A program made the translations under genes and the position numbers. Shown here one piece after another: positions 1-7,988 of a stretch of 64,000 nucleotides of DNA (position 1 is the stretch's first letter; the number at the start of each line of letters is the position of its first letter). The notes under the pieces were generated by a model. That model saw nothing but the letters and a program-made list of their open reading frames with translations. It was not told the origin of the DNA and made no database searches. This stretch comes from JACMLD01 sp044227095 (GTDB lineage: Bacteria > Bacteroidota > Bacteroidia > Chitinophagales > Chitinophagaceae), in assembly GCA_044227095.1 (NCBI GenBank), contig JBGAFV010000001.1, positions 2,542,001 through 2,606,000 on the forward strand, written 5' to 3'.

Positions 1-745
1 TGAAGGAACGGAACAAGGTACTATTGATGAAGCCGAACAGGAAATTATTGAACGTGTTTTTCATTTGGGTGATCGCAACATTACTTCACTCATGACGCAC
101 CGGAGTGATATTACATGGTTTGAACTGAATGATAATGAAGATGCCATTCGTGATAAGATTGATAAAGAACCCCACTCAGTTTATCCAATATGCGATGGTG
201 ATATAGACAATATTAAAGGCATTGTGTCTATTAAAGACTTGTATGTAACAAGTGATGATACACCGTTTAAAGACATTATGAAACCGGCTTTGTTTGTTCC
301 GGAAAACAATACTGCTTACCAGGTGCTTGAAAAATTTAAAGAACTGCGTGCACATTGCTGTTTCGTGGTAGATGAATATGGAAGCATGCTAGGCCTTATT
401 ACATTAAATGATATTCTTGAAGCAATTGTGGGCGATATACCCGAACCCAATATGCCAGATTACGAAGTAACAAAACGTGATGATGGCTCTTACCTTGTAG
501 ATGGCCAGATACCTTTTTATGATTTTCTTACTAAGTTTGAAAAGACAGAATGGATGAATGAAGGCGAACACGATTTTGATACGCTTGCTGGTTTTATATT
601 GCACGAACTGGAACACATTCCGCATACAGGAGAAAAACTTACGTGGCGCATATTTGATTTTGAAATTATAGATATGGATGCCCAGCGTATAGACAAAGTA
701 CTGGTAAAAATAAAACCAGATGTAAACGAAGAACCTGCTTCATAA
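1..745 (+). CDS. CorC/HlyC-type CBS-domain protein, 3' part (5' end outside window)
   Basis: The reading frame is open from base 2 and runs off the left edge, so only the C-terminal part, about 247 residues, is visible. It holds two CBS repeats (first around GDRNITSLMTHRSDIT to GIVSIKDLY, second around MKPALFVPENN to LGLITLNDILEAIVGDI). A CorC_HlyC transporter-associated domain follows (YLVDGQIPFYDF to KVLVKI). In this family these domains follow an N-terminal DUF21/CNNM membrane domain, which would lie upstream of the window. Family members are linked to divalent cation (Mg/Co) efflux or homeostasis; the hemolysin name is historical. The first in-frame start codon in the window is a TTG at 65, inside the conserved domain, so it is not the true start. 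Confidence 0.9.
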   Translation, partial: EGTEQGTIDEAEQEIIERVFHLGDRNITSLMTHRSDITWFELNDNEDAIRDKIDKEPHSVYPICDGDIDNIKGIVSIKDLYVTSDDTPFKDIMKPALFVPENNTAYQVLEKFKELRAHCCFVVDEYGSMLGLITLNDILEAIVGDIPEPNMPDYEVTKRDDGSYLVDGQIPFYDFLTKFEKTEWMNEGEHDFDTLAGFILHELEHIPHTGEKLTWRIFDFEIIDMDAQRIDKVLVKIKPDVNEEPAS

Positions 746-1014
746 CTAATCACAAATTCATTTTTCACTATTGCAAATGCTTCGCTGTGTTGATGCAAGT
801 CAATGCCCCTATTAACTTTTCTATAATAAAATTCTTCCCGTTTTGGTACAGTGTTTGAAAATGGATGCCCGATATTTTATTTTATAGGTTTTAAACGTCT
901 TTAAACAAGGGAAAAGCACGTAAACCTATTTGTAAAAGCACTATTCATTAACATATGGCACGGTTATAGAAAATAATACGCTCTGTAAATCGTTTTAACA
1001 AAAATCCATAACCA

Positions 1015-1896
1015 ATGAAAACTAATACTATTATTAGGTTCACTCTATTGCTATGCACCTCAGCCTTATTCTTTGTTAGCTGTCAAAAAGATAAAGGCCT
1101 TTCAGCAGCAGAACTGGCTGTAAAAGACAGCATATCAGCAGCAGATATTGCAAATGCAAAAATAGAAACTGCACCAGCTATACAATCTGCAGTAACAGCT
1201 AATGTAACTTCTAAGATTGGTGGTTTTTATAAAGCACTTCCTGCACGTTACGATTCTACAACAAAAAAATATCCTTTGCTTATTTTCCTGCATGGTGTAG
1301 GCGAAGTAGGTAACGGCACTACAGATTTATCACGTTTACTGGTAAATGCAGTTCCTAAATTATTAAACCAGAAAACATTTCCGCCGAATTTTACTGTAAA
1401 CGGTGCAAATTTTTCTTTCATTGTTATCAACCCGCAGTTTAAAGAATGGCCGCAGCCAGCTGATGTAAATGCAATGATTGATTATGCAGTATCACATTAC
1501 CGCGTAGATGAATCAAGAATTTATGTTTCTGGTCTTAGCATGGGAGGTGGCAATGCTTGGGATTATGGCATTGCTTATGCATCACGTATAGCTGCATTAG
1601 TTCCTATTTGCGGTGCCTCATGGCCATCAAAAGATCAATTGGGCAATATAGCAAAAGCAAACCTTCCGGTTTGGGGTTTTCATAACCAGGATGATGGCAC
1701 AGTTGGTTATAACACTACTGTTCTTAATATTGATAATGTAAATTCATTCAACCCTGCAATACTTGCCAAAAAAACCATTTGGCCTACAGGCGGACATGAT
1801 GCATGGACAAAAGCTACCAATCCGGCTACAAAAGAGTGCGATGGTAAAAACATGTACGAGTGGATGCTGCAGTATACAAGAGAAATCAAAAAATAA
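1015..1896 (+). CDS. Alpha/beta-hydrolase (PHB-depolymerase/esterase-like) lipoprotein
   Basis: A 293-aa exported serine hydrolase. The N-terminus is a lipoprotein signal peptide with the lipobox ending at Cys23 (FFVSCQKD), so it is probably anchored to a membrane. The alpha/beta-hydrolase core begins near residue 85 with PLLIFLHGVGE, the oxyanion region. The nucleophile elbow GLSMGG places the serine at 175, an acid candidate is Asp226/227 (HNQDDGTV), and the catalytic histidine is His261 (GGHDAW). The pattern fits the esterase/PHB depolymerase/phospholipase-carboxylesterase group; the substrate cannot be told from sequence. It appears monocistronic, with a strong terminator just downstream. 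Confidence 0.85.
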   Translation: MKTNTIIRFTLLLCTSALFFVSCQKDKGLSAAELAVKDSISAADIANAKIETAPAIQSAVTANVTSKIGGFYKALPARYDSTTKKYPLLIFLHGVGEVGNGTTDLSRLLVNAVPKLLNQKTFPPNFTVNGANFSFIVINPQFKEWPQPADVNAMIDYAVSHYRVDESRIYVSGLSMGGGNAWDYGIAYASRIAALVPICGASWPSKDQLGNIAKANLPVWGFHNQDDGTVGYNTTVLNIDNVNSFNPAILAKKTIWPTGGHDAWTKATNPATKECDGKNMYEWMLQYTREIKK

Positions 1897-1913
1897 AATA
1901 AAGAGGTTTATCA

Positions 1914-1951
1914 AAAGATCCCCAGGTAATGCACCCGGGGATCTTTGTTTT
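1914..1951 (+). terminator. Rho-independent terminator after the esterase gene
   Basis: The arms AAAGATCCCC and GGGGATCTTT form a 10-bp stem, with partial inner pairing (GG/CC), followed by GTTTT. It lies 18 bp after the stop codon at 1896. Confidence 0.8.
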
Positions 1952-2206
1952 AAGTTATAGCGCAAATACCACGAATAGCTTTTTATTGGTGAGCTGATAT
2001 CGTAAAAACAACAAGGTAATTACACTAAAAAAGCGCAGTGGTTTTTCTATTATAAGCGTTTTACTAAAGACAAACCAGTATAATTTCCGGAATAATTTTC
2101 CGGCTAAGGGAATAAAAACATGTATGCATGGTTGAAAGTTATTGAAGAACAATTTGCTGTATTCTGGCATTGCAATTGATTATAAAACAGAAGACTAATC
2201 CATACT
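1952..2206. other. Intergenic stretch without a recognised gene
   Basis: AT-rich sequence between the terminator and the discoidin-domain gene. I see no convincing ORF, tRNA or repeat here. A short inverted pair (TTCCGG ... CCGG) occurs near 2086-2103. Confidence 0.4.
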
Positions 2207-3331
2207 ATGAAAACAAAATTCAATTACCTGAAACCGTTTCTCGCAATTTTACTATTGCATTTTTTTGCTGGACCGGTTGCTATAGCGCAAACCACAAGCG
2301 GTGGTACACAAAGCGGCGACCCAAATTCACAAACCGTTTATGCAAATGTTGCTGTTGGTAAAACAGCTATGGCTTCTTCAGTAGAAGTAGCGCCATATGA
2401 TCCTGTCAATGCGTTTGATGGCAACATGAGCACCAGGTATTCCAGCAGTCATGATGACAACCAATGGCTGAGTATAGATTTAGGCAAGCCCTACCTGCTG
2501 GATAAGGTTATCATTACATGGGAGGAAGCATACGCAAGTGATTTTAATATACTCTTTTCCAACAACGGCAGCTTTACAGATTTATATGAAGACAGCATAC
2601 AGGTAAGAAACCATGTATTGACTTTTAATTCAATTGCAGGTATTGATTCATTAATACTTAAAAAGAATACGATTGCCCGTTATGTTAAGATGCAGGGTAT
2701 AAAAAGAGCTACACCAAACGGCTACTCTATTTGGGAAATGCAGGTAATGGGTGCAACATCGCTCGGCGCATTAACACCTGTTTCCTTAACCAATTTTGCT
2801 GTCGCCCCGGTTGATAATTCAAACACAAATATGCTGGATTGGGTAGTGATTACTGAATATACCAATGCAGGTTTTTCAATTGAACGTAGCAGTGACGCAA
2901 TTAACTTTAATTCCATCGGCTGGGTAAAAGCTGTTAATGCCGGCACTGTTGCTACACGTTATTCTTTTACAGACAGGCAACCTGCTGCCGGAAAAAATTA
3001 TTACAGGCTGAAACAAATCTGGCAGGATGGTAAAACAGGATATTCTCCTGTTATTATTATGAACCTTGCCACTAACAGTATAGTTAGTACTTATCCGGTT
3101 CCGGTAAAAGATCGTCTTCTTATCAACTACAAAGGAACTACAGGCGAAAGCATTACCATTACGCTGTATAATATTGGCGGGGCACCTGTTTACACCACTA
3201 AAATGAATGTGCAGGCAGGCCAGCAAACAATTACTATAAACAGAACTGCAGCTATGGGTTCTGGTCAGTATTTCCTGGGCATCAGTTCCTCAACCAATAA
3301 AAATTATATGGAGAAAATAGTGTTGCAATAA
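2207..3331 (+). CDS. Discoidin (F5/8 type C) domain protein with T9SS sorting tail
   Basis: A 374-aa secreted protein. A Sec signal peptide (residues 1 to about 27, ending AIAQ) is followed by an F5/8 type C/discoidin carbohydrate-binding domain at roughly 45-175. Its hallmark is the segment from ASSVEVAPYDPVNAFDGN through WLSIDLGKPYLLDKVII. Next come a fibronectin-like beta region starting PVSLTNFAVAP and a C-terminal Por-secretion-type sorting domain of about 75 residues (YPVPVKDRLLINY to EKIVLQ). It should cross the outer membrane by the type IX system and be attached or released at the surface. No catalytic domain is visible, so a binding or adhesive role is an inference. Confidence 0.85.
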   Translation: MKTKFNYLKPFLAILLLHFFAGPVAIAQTTSGGTQSGDPNSQTVYANVAVGKTAMASSVEVAPYDPVNAFDGNMSTRYSSSHDDNQWLSIDLGKPYLLDKVIITWEEAYASDFNILFSNNGSFTDLYEDSIQVRNHVLTFNSIAGIDSLILKKNTIARYVKMQGIKRATPNGYSIWEMQVMGATSLGALTPVSLTNFAVAPVDNSNTNMLDWVVITEYTNAGFSIERSSDAINFNSIGWVKAVNAGTVATRYSFTDRQPAAGKNYYRLKQIWQDGKTGYSPVIIMNLATNSIVSTYPVPVKDRLLINYKGTTGESITITLYNIGGAPVYTTKMNVQAGQQTITINRTAAMGSGQYFLGISSSTNKNYMEKIVLQ

Positions 3332-3354
3332 AGAGATTACATCAACTAATAATT

Positions 3355-3387
3355 AAGGGATGCTTTTACGGCATCCCTTTTATTTTT
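3355..3387. terminator. Bidirectional terminator between convergent genes
   Basis: The stem AAGGGATGC / GCATCCCTT with a short loop is followed by a T-rich run on the plus strand. It sits between the stop at 3331 (+) and the end of the GH3-like gene at 3387 (-), so it can serve both transcripts. Confidence 0.8.
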
Positions 3388-4883
3388 TAATGACTTATCC
3401 ATTTTTCCAGTTGGTCTGCAACTTTGCGATCATTGCTAAGCCTCGGAACTTTGTTTTGTCCGCCAAGTTTACCAATGCTTTTCATGTATTCTATAAAACC
3501 GTTTTTCTGCACTTGTTTTATCCGGAGTTGTGTAAGAATGTTGCCGGAAATAAGGTCATCGTAATAAATATTTTTTTTGCGGAGGTTATTGTCAACCTTT
3601 TCTGCAAATTCATGAATGCTTTTAGGAGGATTTTCAAACTCAACAAACCATTCGTGAAAACTTTTTCCGTTGCCCTGCTGTATCATAGGCGCCACTGTAA
3701 ATTCAGTAATGCGTACATTTTCTTCTGCTGCTGCTTTCATTAAACTGTGTTCTACTTCTTCGCCAATTACATGTTCTCCAAATGCAGAGATAAAATGTTT
3801 TATGCGGCCTGTTACAACAATGCGGTAAGGATCTACAGAAACAAATTTTACGGTATCGCCAAGGTTATATCCCCATAAGCCTGCATTGTTATTAATGAGC
3901 ATGGCATAATTTTCTCCCACCTTCACATCCTTTAAACTTATTCTTGTTGGGTTTTCTTTTAAAATTTCTGTGGCAGGTACAAATTCAAAGAATATGCCGC
4001 TGTTGGCATTTAATAGAAGGCCTTCTTTTTCCTGAGAATCCTGGAAAGCAAAAAAACCTTCAGATGCAGGAAAGGTTTCTATGCTGTCTATTTTTTTACC
4101 GATGCTTCCAAAAAGCTTTGCTTTGTATGGTTCAAAATTTACGCCACCATGCACAAGTACGGTAAGGTTAGGAAAGAGTTCGCTAATGGGTTTATTGCTT
4201 ACCTGTATCAGCCTGTCAAAATACATTTGCATCCATGGCGGAATGCCACTGATTAGCGTCATATCCTGTTTAATGGTCTCTTCAACAATTTTATCCAGCT
4301 TGGTTTCCCATTCTTCAATACAATTGGTTTCATAACTTGGCAATTGGTTTGTGCGCAGGTATTTTGGAATATGGTGATTAACAATTCCACTAAGCCTGCC
4401 CGTTGGTATGCCTGCTACCCGTTCCAGTTCCGGAGAACCGGATAGAAAAATCATTTTGCCATCGGCAAATTTGTTGTTGCCGCTTTCTGCCATATAACAA
4501 AGCAGGGCATTGCGGGCCGTATTGATATGGTTGGGAATAGAAGCGTTGGTGATAGGTATATATTTAATACCACTGGTGGTGCCGGAAGTTTTGGCCAGGT
4601 AAATGGGCTGGCCTTTCCATAGCACATTATGTTTGCCTTCTTTTATCTGCTCTATATAGGGCTTAAATTGCTCATAATCCCTGATGGGAACGGCCTGTTT
4701 AAACTCATCGTAAGTTTTTACCTCACTCAGTTTGTGATCTGCCCCAAATATGGTTTTGGAGCCTGTTTTAAGCAAATCCTGGAAGATTTTCTGTTGATCC
4801 TCAACCGCATTTGCCATTTCTTTTTTAACCTGTCTCAGCACATATGAAGCAAAAGGCTTGGCAAGAAAAGACTTGACTTTCAT
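3387..4883 (-). CDS. GH3 family acyl-adenylating protein
   Basis: About 498 aa, matching bacterial members of the plant GH3 (auxin-responsive, acyl-acid amido synthetase) family of the ANL adenylating superfamily. Visible features are the ATP-binding loop (YLAKTSGTTSGIKYIP), the central FPASEGFFAFQ segment, the LGDTVKF motif and the C-terminal ISAFGEHVIGEEVE motif. In plants these enzymes adenylate carboxylic hormones and join them to amino acids; the bacterial substrate is unknown. I chose the ATG at 4883 (protein starts MKVKSFLAKP). An upstream TTG at 4907 overlaps a -7 promoter motif at 4905-4912. It diverges from rplU. Confidence 0.85.
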   Translation of the reverse strand: MKVKSFLAKPFASYVLRQVKKEMANAVEDQQKIFQDLLKTGSKTIFGADHKLSEVKTYDEFKQAVPIRDYEQFKPYIEQIKEGKHNVLWKGQPIYLAKTSGTTSGIKYIPITNASIPNHINTARNALLCYMAESGNNKFADGKMIFLSGSPELERVAGIPTGRLSGIVNHHIPKYLRTNQLPSYETNCIEEWETKLDKIVEETIKQDMTLISGIPPWMQMYFDRLIQVSNKPISELFPNLTVLVHGGVNFEPYKAKLFGSIGKKIDSIETFPASEGFFAFQDSQEKEGLLLNANSGIFFEFVPATEILKENPTRISLKDVKVGENYAMLINNNAGLWGYNLGDTVKFVSVDPYRIVVTGRIKHFISAFGEHVIGEEVEHSLMKAAAEENVRITEFTVAPMIQQGNGKSFHEWFVEFENPPKSIHEFAEKVDNNLRKKNIYYDDLISGNILTQLRIKQVQKNGFIEYMKSIGKLGGQNKVPRLSNDRKVADQLEKWISH

Positions 4884-4904
4884 AGTTCTTACGTTATTGG
4901 TTGG

Positions 4905-4912
4905 CAAAGATA
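4905..4912 (-). promoter_or_regulatory. -7 promoter element for the GH3-like gene
   Basis: The minus strand reads TATCTTTG, an exact match to the Bacteroidota -7 consensus TAnnTTTG, 21 nt before the ATG at 4883. No clear TTTG is present at the -33 distance. Confidence 0.6.
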
Positions 4913-4966
4913 TACCGATACCCCGGTTAGCGGCGTTAAATCTGGCTGAAATAAATGAATTTTCTG

Positions 4967-4997
4967 TTTGCCAGTATTGAAAATAGCCTTACTTTTG
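4967..4997 (+). promoter_or_regulatory. rplU promoter (TTTG-N19-TACTTTTG)
   Basis: TTTG at 4967-4970, exactly 19 nt, then TACTTTTG at 4990-4997. This is a textbook Bacteroidota housekeeping promoter of the primary sigma factor type. The rplU ATG lies 21 nt downstream. Confidence 0.8.
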
Positions 4998-5018
4998 CAC
5001 TCCTTAAATCGGAATATT

Positions 5019-5321
5019 ATGTTCGCAGTTGTTAAAATAGCCGGTCAGCAGTTTAAAGTAGAAAACGGTCAAACATTGTTTGTACCACGTGTTGATGGCA
5101 CCAATGGTGATAAAGTAGAGTTTTCAGATGTGTTGATGACAGACAACGATGGCAAAGTAAATGCAGGTGCTGCATTGAAAGCAATTGTAAAAGCAGAAAT
5201 ACTTGACCAGGTTAAAGGCGATAAAGTAATTGCTTTTAAAATGAAAAGAAGAAAAGGTTTCCGCAAAAAAACCGGTCATCGTACACAGTACACAAAAATT
5301 AAAATTGAAAGCATTGCATAA
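5019..5321 (+). CDS. rplU: 50S ribosomal protein L21
   Basis: A 100-aa protein beginning MFAVVKIAGQQFKV, the conserved L21 N-terminus, and containing the basic stretch KMKRRKGFRKKTGHR in the C-terminal half. L21 binds 23S rRNA in the large ribosomal subunit. The frame extends upstream to 4968, but that part overlaps the promoter, so the ATG at 5019 is the start. rpmA follows 74 bp downstream, the usual rplU-rpmA pair. Confidence 0.97.
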   Translation: MFAVVKIAGQQFKVENGQTLFVPRVDGTNGDKVEFSDVLMTDNDGKVNAGAALKAIVKAEILDQVKGDKVIAFKMKRRKGFRKKTGHRTQYTKIKIESIA

Positions 5322-5395
5322 TTAAATGCAGTTGTTACATACTGTAATTAATTAAAAGCAACCCGTAATCATTAATCGTTTTAAAATTTCTTCTC

Positions 5396-5662
5396 ATGGC
5401 ACATAAAAAAGGCGAAGGCAGTGTAAAGAATGGTCGTGACTCGCAGAGTAAAAGACTTGGTGTAAAAATTTATGGCGGACAACCCGCTATCAATGGAAAC
5501 ATTATCGTTCGTCAACGCGGTACAGTTTATCATCCTGGTAAAAATGTTGGTGTTGGAAAAGACTTTACATTATTTGCTTTAGCAGATGGTTTGGTTGAAT
5601 TTAAAAAAAGCCGCGGCAACAAAACATTAGTTTCTGTTAATGCTGCTGAGGCTGTTGCTTAG
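5396..5662 (+). CDS. rpmA: 50S ribosomal protein L27
   Basis: An 88-aa protein with the L27 signature MAHKKGEGSVKNGRDS at the N-terminus and IVRQRGTVYHPGKNVG in the centre. There is no cleavable N-terminal extension of the Firmicutes kind. L27 reaches towards the peptidyl transferase centre. It is probably cotranscribed with rplU. Confidence 0.97.
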   Translation: MAHKKGEGSVKNGRDSQSKRLGVKIYGGQPAINGNIIVRQRGTVYHPGKNVGVGKDFTLFALADGLVEFKKSRGNKTLVSVNAAEAVA

Positions 5663-5688
5663 TAAAAAATTAACAAATCGCAAAAAAA

Positions 5689-5720
5689 TTTGCGTATTCT
5701 AAAAGAAGTTTATACTTTTA
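5689..5720 (+). promoter_or_regulatory. Putative promoter of the Lys/Ala-rich small protein gene
   Basis: TTTG at 5689-5692, then 20 nt, then TACTTTTA at 5713-5720, one mismatch from TAnnTTTG. It lies between rpmA and the ATG at 5764 and suggests a separate, possibly strong, transcript. Confidence 0.5.
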
Positions 5721-5763
5721 GATTCGTTAAATTCTTTTACTAACCATTTAAATTCAAAAAAAC

Positions 5764-5913
5764 ATGGCAACAGCTAAAAAAGCTGCTAAAAAAGCAGTAA
5801 AAAAAGCAGTTAAGAAAGCAGTCGTAAAAAAAGTAGCTAAGAAAGCAGTAAAAAAAGCAGCTAAAAAAGCGATTGCAAAAAGAGTAGTAAAAAAAGCAGC
5901 TAAGAAGAAATAA
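5764..5913 (+). CDS. Histone H1-like Lys/Ala/Val-rich small basic protein
   Basis: A 49-aa protein (MATAKKAAKKAVKKAV... ending KKAAKKK) made almost entirely of Lys, Ala and Val in AKKA/VKKA pentamer-like repeats. It has no acidic residue and resembles histone H1 C-terminal tails and the small DNA-binding HC/H1-like proteins of bacteria. It has its own promoter-like motif upstream and a strong terminator 24 bp after the stop, which supports a real gene. The expected role is nonspecific DNA or RNA binding in the nucleoid. The opposite strand carries open frames that are only shadows of this repetitive sequence. Confidence 0.75.
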   Translation: MATAKKAAKKAVKKAVKKAVVKKVAKKAVKKAAKKAIAKRVVKKAAKKK

Positions 5914-5937
5914 TTCTCTTGGTTTCTTAAATACCTT

Positions 5938-5969
5938 AAGTCCTGGCAAATTGCCGGGACTTTTTTTTT
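5938..5969 (+). terminator. Rho-independent terminator after the H1-like gene
   Basis: The stem AAGTCCTGGC / GCCGGGACTT (one G-T pair) with a short loop is followed by nine T residues. This is one of the strongest terminators in the window. Confidence 0.9.
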
Positions 5970-6043
5970 GCGCAAACATTTTTTAGCACCTTTTCCCTCT
6001 GAAAACAGCTTAAATTAATAAACAGTACAAACAGCGCATCCTT

Positions 6044-6051
6044 TATTTTTG
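6044..6051 (+). promoter_or_regulatory. -7 element upstream of the PolX-like gene
   Basis: TATTTTTG matches TAnnTTTG exactly and ends 25 nt before the ATG at 6077. No -33 TTTG is seen at the right spacing. Confidence 0.5.
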
Positions 6052-6076
6052 TGTATCACTTTTCAATGCTTCCACA

Positions 6077-7753
6077 ATGAAAGACAATAGTTATATAGCA
6101 GACCAGTTTTCTCTTCTTTCTAAACTAATGGACATACATGGTGCAAATTCTTTTAAAGCAAAGTCATATGCTATTGTTGCTTTTCACATAGAAAAATTGC
6201 CGGAACAACTTTCTGAAACCGATCCTGCTGAGCTTTCTTCAATAAAAGGCATTGGCGATTCTGCTGCCAAAAAAATTACTGAAATATTGCAAACCGGCAA
6301 ATTGCAGGTGCTGGAAGAACTAATTTCAGCTACACCACCCGGTGTGCTGGAGATGCTTAACATTAAAGGCCTTGGCCCCAAAAAAATTACTACAGTATGG
6401 AAAGAAATGGAAATTGAAAGCCTCGGTGAATTGTTGTACGCATGCAATGAAAACCGTTTGTTGTTGTATAAAGGCTTTGGAGAAAAAACACAGAAGAGCA
6501 TACAGGAAGCAATTGAATATTATATGCAGAACCAGGGCAGCTTTTTGTATGCAGAAGTGGCTGCTATGTTTCCTGCAGTAAAAGGATATCTTGAAAAATG
6601 TTTTACACCGGATGCAGTTGCAGTTACCGGTGCATACCGGCGGCAGGATCTTACCATTGATGAACTTGAATTTGTAGTTGCAAAAAGCAATGCAGCAATA
6701 AAACCTGCATTTCAAACTGCCCAACCACCGGAGCTGCTTCTTGAAGATGATAAAACACTTATCTATAAATTAAAAAACGGACTTAAACTTCACTTGCATA
6801 CAGGTGAAACTAACCTGCAGGAAAAACTTTTTTATACAACAGGTCCAGCAGCATTTACTGAAACGTTTACAAAGCAATTTCCAAAAGCAGGTTTTAAAAA
6901 CGCTAAAGGCAACAATGATGATGCTGTATTTACTGCAGCTGGTATTACCTATATTCCTCCTTACTTAAGAGAAGCAACTAACATACTTGAAAAAACCGGC
7001 AAGAAAAATTTGCCAGATGTTATTACAGAGAATGATATAAAAGGCATAATTCATACCCATAGCAACTGGAGCGATGGCATTCATACAATTGAAGAAATGG
7101 CGAGGGCCTGTATTGCAAAAGGGTTTGAATACCTTGTCATCAGCGATCACAGTAAAAGTGCTTTTTATGCAAACGGGCTTAAAGAAGACAGGATAATAGA
7201 ACAGCATAAACATGTTGATGAACTGAATAAAAAACTGGCACCGTTTAAAATTTTTAAAAGCATTGAGTGTGATATATTGAATGATGGCGCACTTGACTAT
7301 GCAGATGATGTGCTTGCTTCTTTTGATCTTGTAATAACTTCTGTACACGCTAATTTAAAAATGACGGAAGAAAAAGCAATGATGCGCCTGTTAAATGCTA
7401 TAAAAAATCCTTTCACCACTATACTGGGCCATATGACAGGCCGCTTGTTGCTTAGCCGCAAAGGCTATCCTGTTGATCACAAAAAAATTATTGAAGCCTG
7501 TGCCCGGCACAATGTTGTAATAGAATTAAATGCTCACCCGCGCCGGCTTGATATAGATTGGTATTGGATTAATGAAGCTGTAGAAAAAGGCGTTTTATTG
7601 TCAATAGATCCTGATGCGCATAGTACAGAAGGATTTGATGATTGCCGCTATGGTGTACTTGCTGCACAAAAAGGTGGCCTTACAAAAGATAAAAACCTCA
7701 GCAGTTTTTCATTAAAAGAGTTTGAAGCATTTCTTGCTAAAAGAAAAAAGTAA
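6077..7753 (+). CDS. polX: PolX-type protein: helix-hairpin-helix, degenerate Pol beta-like domain, PHP nuclease
   Basis: 558 aa with the PolX layout. An N-terminal helix-hairpin-helix 8-kDa-like region (SSIKGIGDSAAKKI and NIKGLGPKKI at about 55-105) is followed by a Pol-beta-like palm (about 155-310) and a C-terminal PHP domain (about 322-555). The PHP metal ligands look complete: HTH at 326-328, D333, SDH at 357-358, E397, H424, H452 and DPDAH at 511-515. The palm is unusual. Where active PolX enzymes carry GDxD after the RR motif, this protein has DELE (195-198), and the third aspartate region reads KLHLH. It may therefore act mainly as a 3'-5' exonuclease/phosphodiesterase in base-excision repair, which is an inference. 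The stop codon directly adjoins a family A repeat. Confidence 0.85.
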   Translation: MKDNSYIADQFSLLSKLMDIHGANSFKAKSYAIVAFHIEKLPEQLSETDPAELSSIKGIGDSAAKKITEILQTGKLQVLEELISATPPGVLEMLNIKGLGPKKITTVWKEMEIESLGELLYACNENRLLLYKGFGEKTQKSIQEAIEYYMQNQGSFLYAEVAAMFPAVKGYLEKCFTPDAVAVTGAYRRQDLTIDELEFVVAKSNAAIKPAFQTAQPPELLLEDDKTLIYKLKNGLKLHLHTGETNLQEKLFYTTGPAAFTETFTKQFPKAGFKNAKGNNDDAVFTAAGITYIPPYLREATNILEKTGKKNLPDVITENDIKGIIHTHSNWSDGIHTIEEMARACIAKGFEYLVISDHSKSAFYANGLKEDRIIEQHKHVDELNKKLAPFKIFKSIECDILNDGALDYADDVLASFDLVITSVHANLKMTEEKAMMRLLNAIKNPFTTILGHMTGRLLLSRKGYPVDHKKIIEACARHNVVIELNAHPRRLDIDWYWINEAVEKGVLLSIDPDAHSTEGFDDCRYGVLAAQKGGLTKDKNLSSFSLKEFEAFLAKRKK

Positions 7754-7803
7754 CCTCACCCCCGGCCCCTCTCCAGCAAAGCGGGAGAGGGGTGCCTCTC
7801 CGC
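7753..7803 (-). repeat. Family A dispersed palindromic repeat, copy A1
   Basis: About 50 bp built on an inverted pair of CCCCTCTCC / GGAGAGGGG, flanked by a CCTCACCCCCGG end and a GTGCCTCTC end. The same element recurs at 16230, 18795, 29474, 63397 and 63766 in both orientations. Orientation is defined with GAGAGGCACC...GGGTGAGGT as plus. This copy starts at the polX stop codon. Confidence 0.85.
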
Positions 7804-7855
7804 ACAATACATTTTTATTATACGAAGCATGCTAGTTAATCAGTTTACTTTTGGT

Positions 7856-7907
7856 ACAAGCATTTGTTCTTTGTGCACCATCGTTGCGTCGCAATCCTTT
7901 CATCAGT
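7856..7907 (-). repeat. Family B dispersed repeat, copy B1
   Basis: About 50 bp containing ACCATCGTTGCGTCGCAATCC. It is nearly identical, in inverse orientation, to 63663-63714, and related to copies at 16732, 26983 and 63534. Together with A1 it fills most of the 235-bp gap between polX and the sensor kinase gene. The remaining bases (7804-7855 and 7908-7988) show nothing else. Confidence 0.8.
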
Positions 7908-7988
7908 AGGATTAAATGATGAACCAATCATAGTTGATCTTAATAATCTTAGTCATCTGCGTTCCATCTCCTTCTTCCCACTCACCAC

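Noticed and set aside
5740..5979. Cys/Phe-rich minus-strand ORFs of 73-79 aa
   Set aside because: They are antisense translations of the Lys/Ala-rich gene (AAA/GCT codons read backwards as Phe/Ser/Cys).
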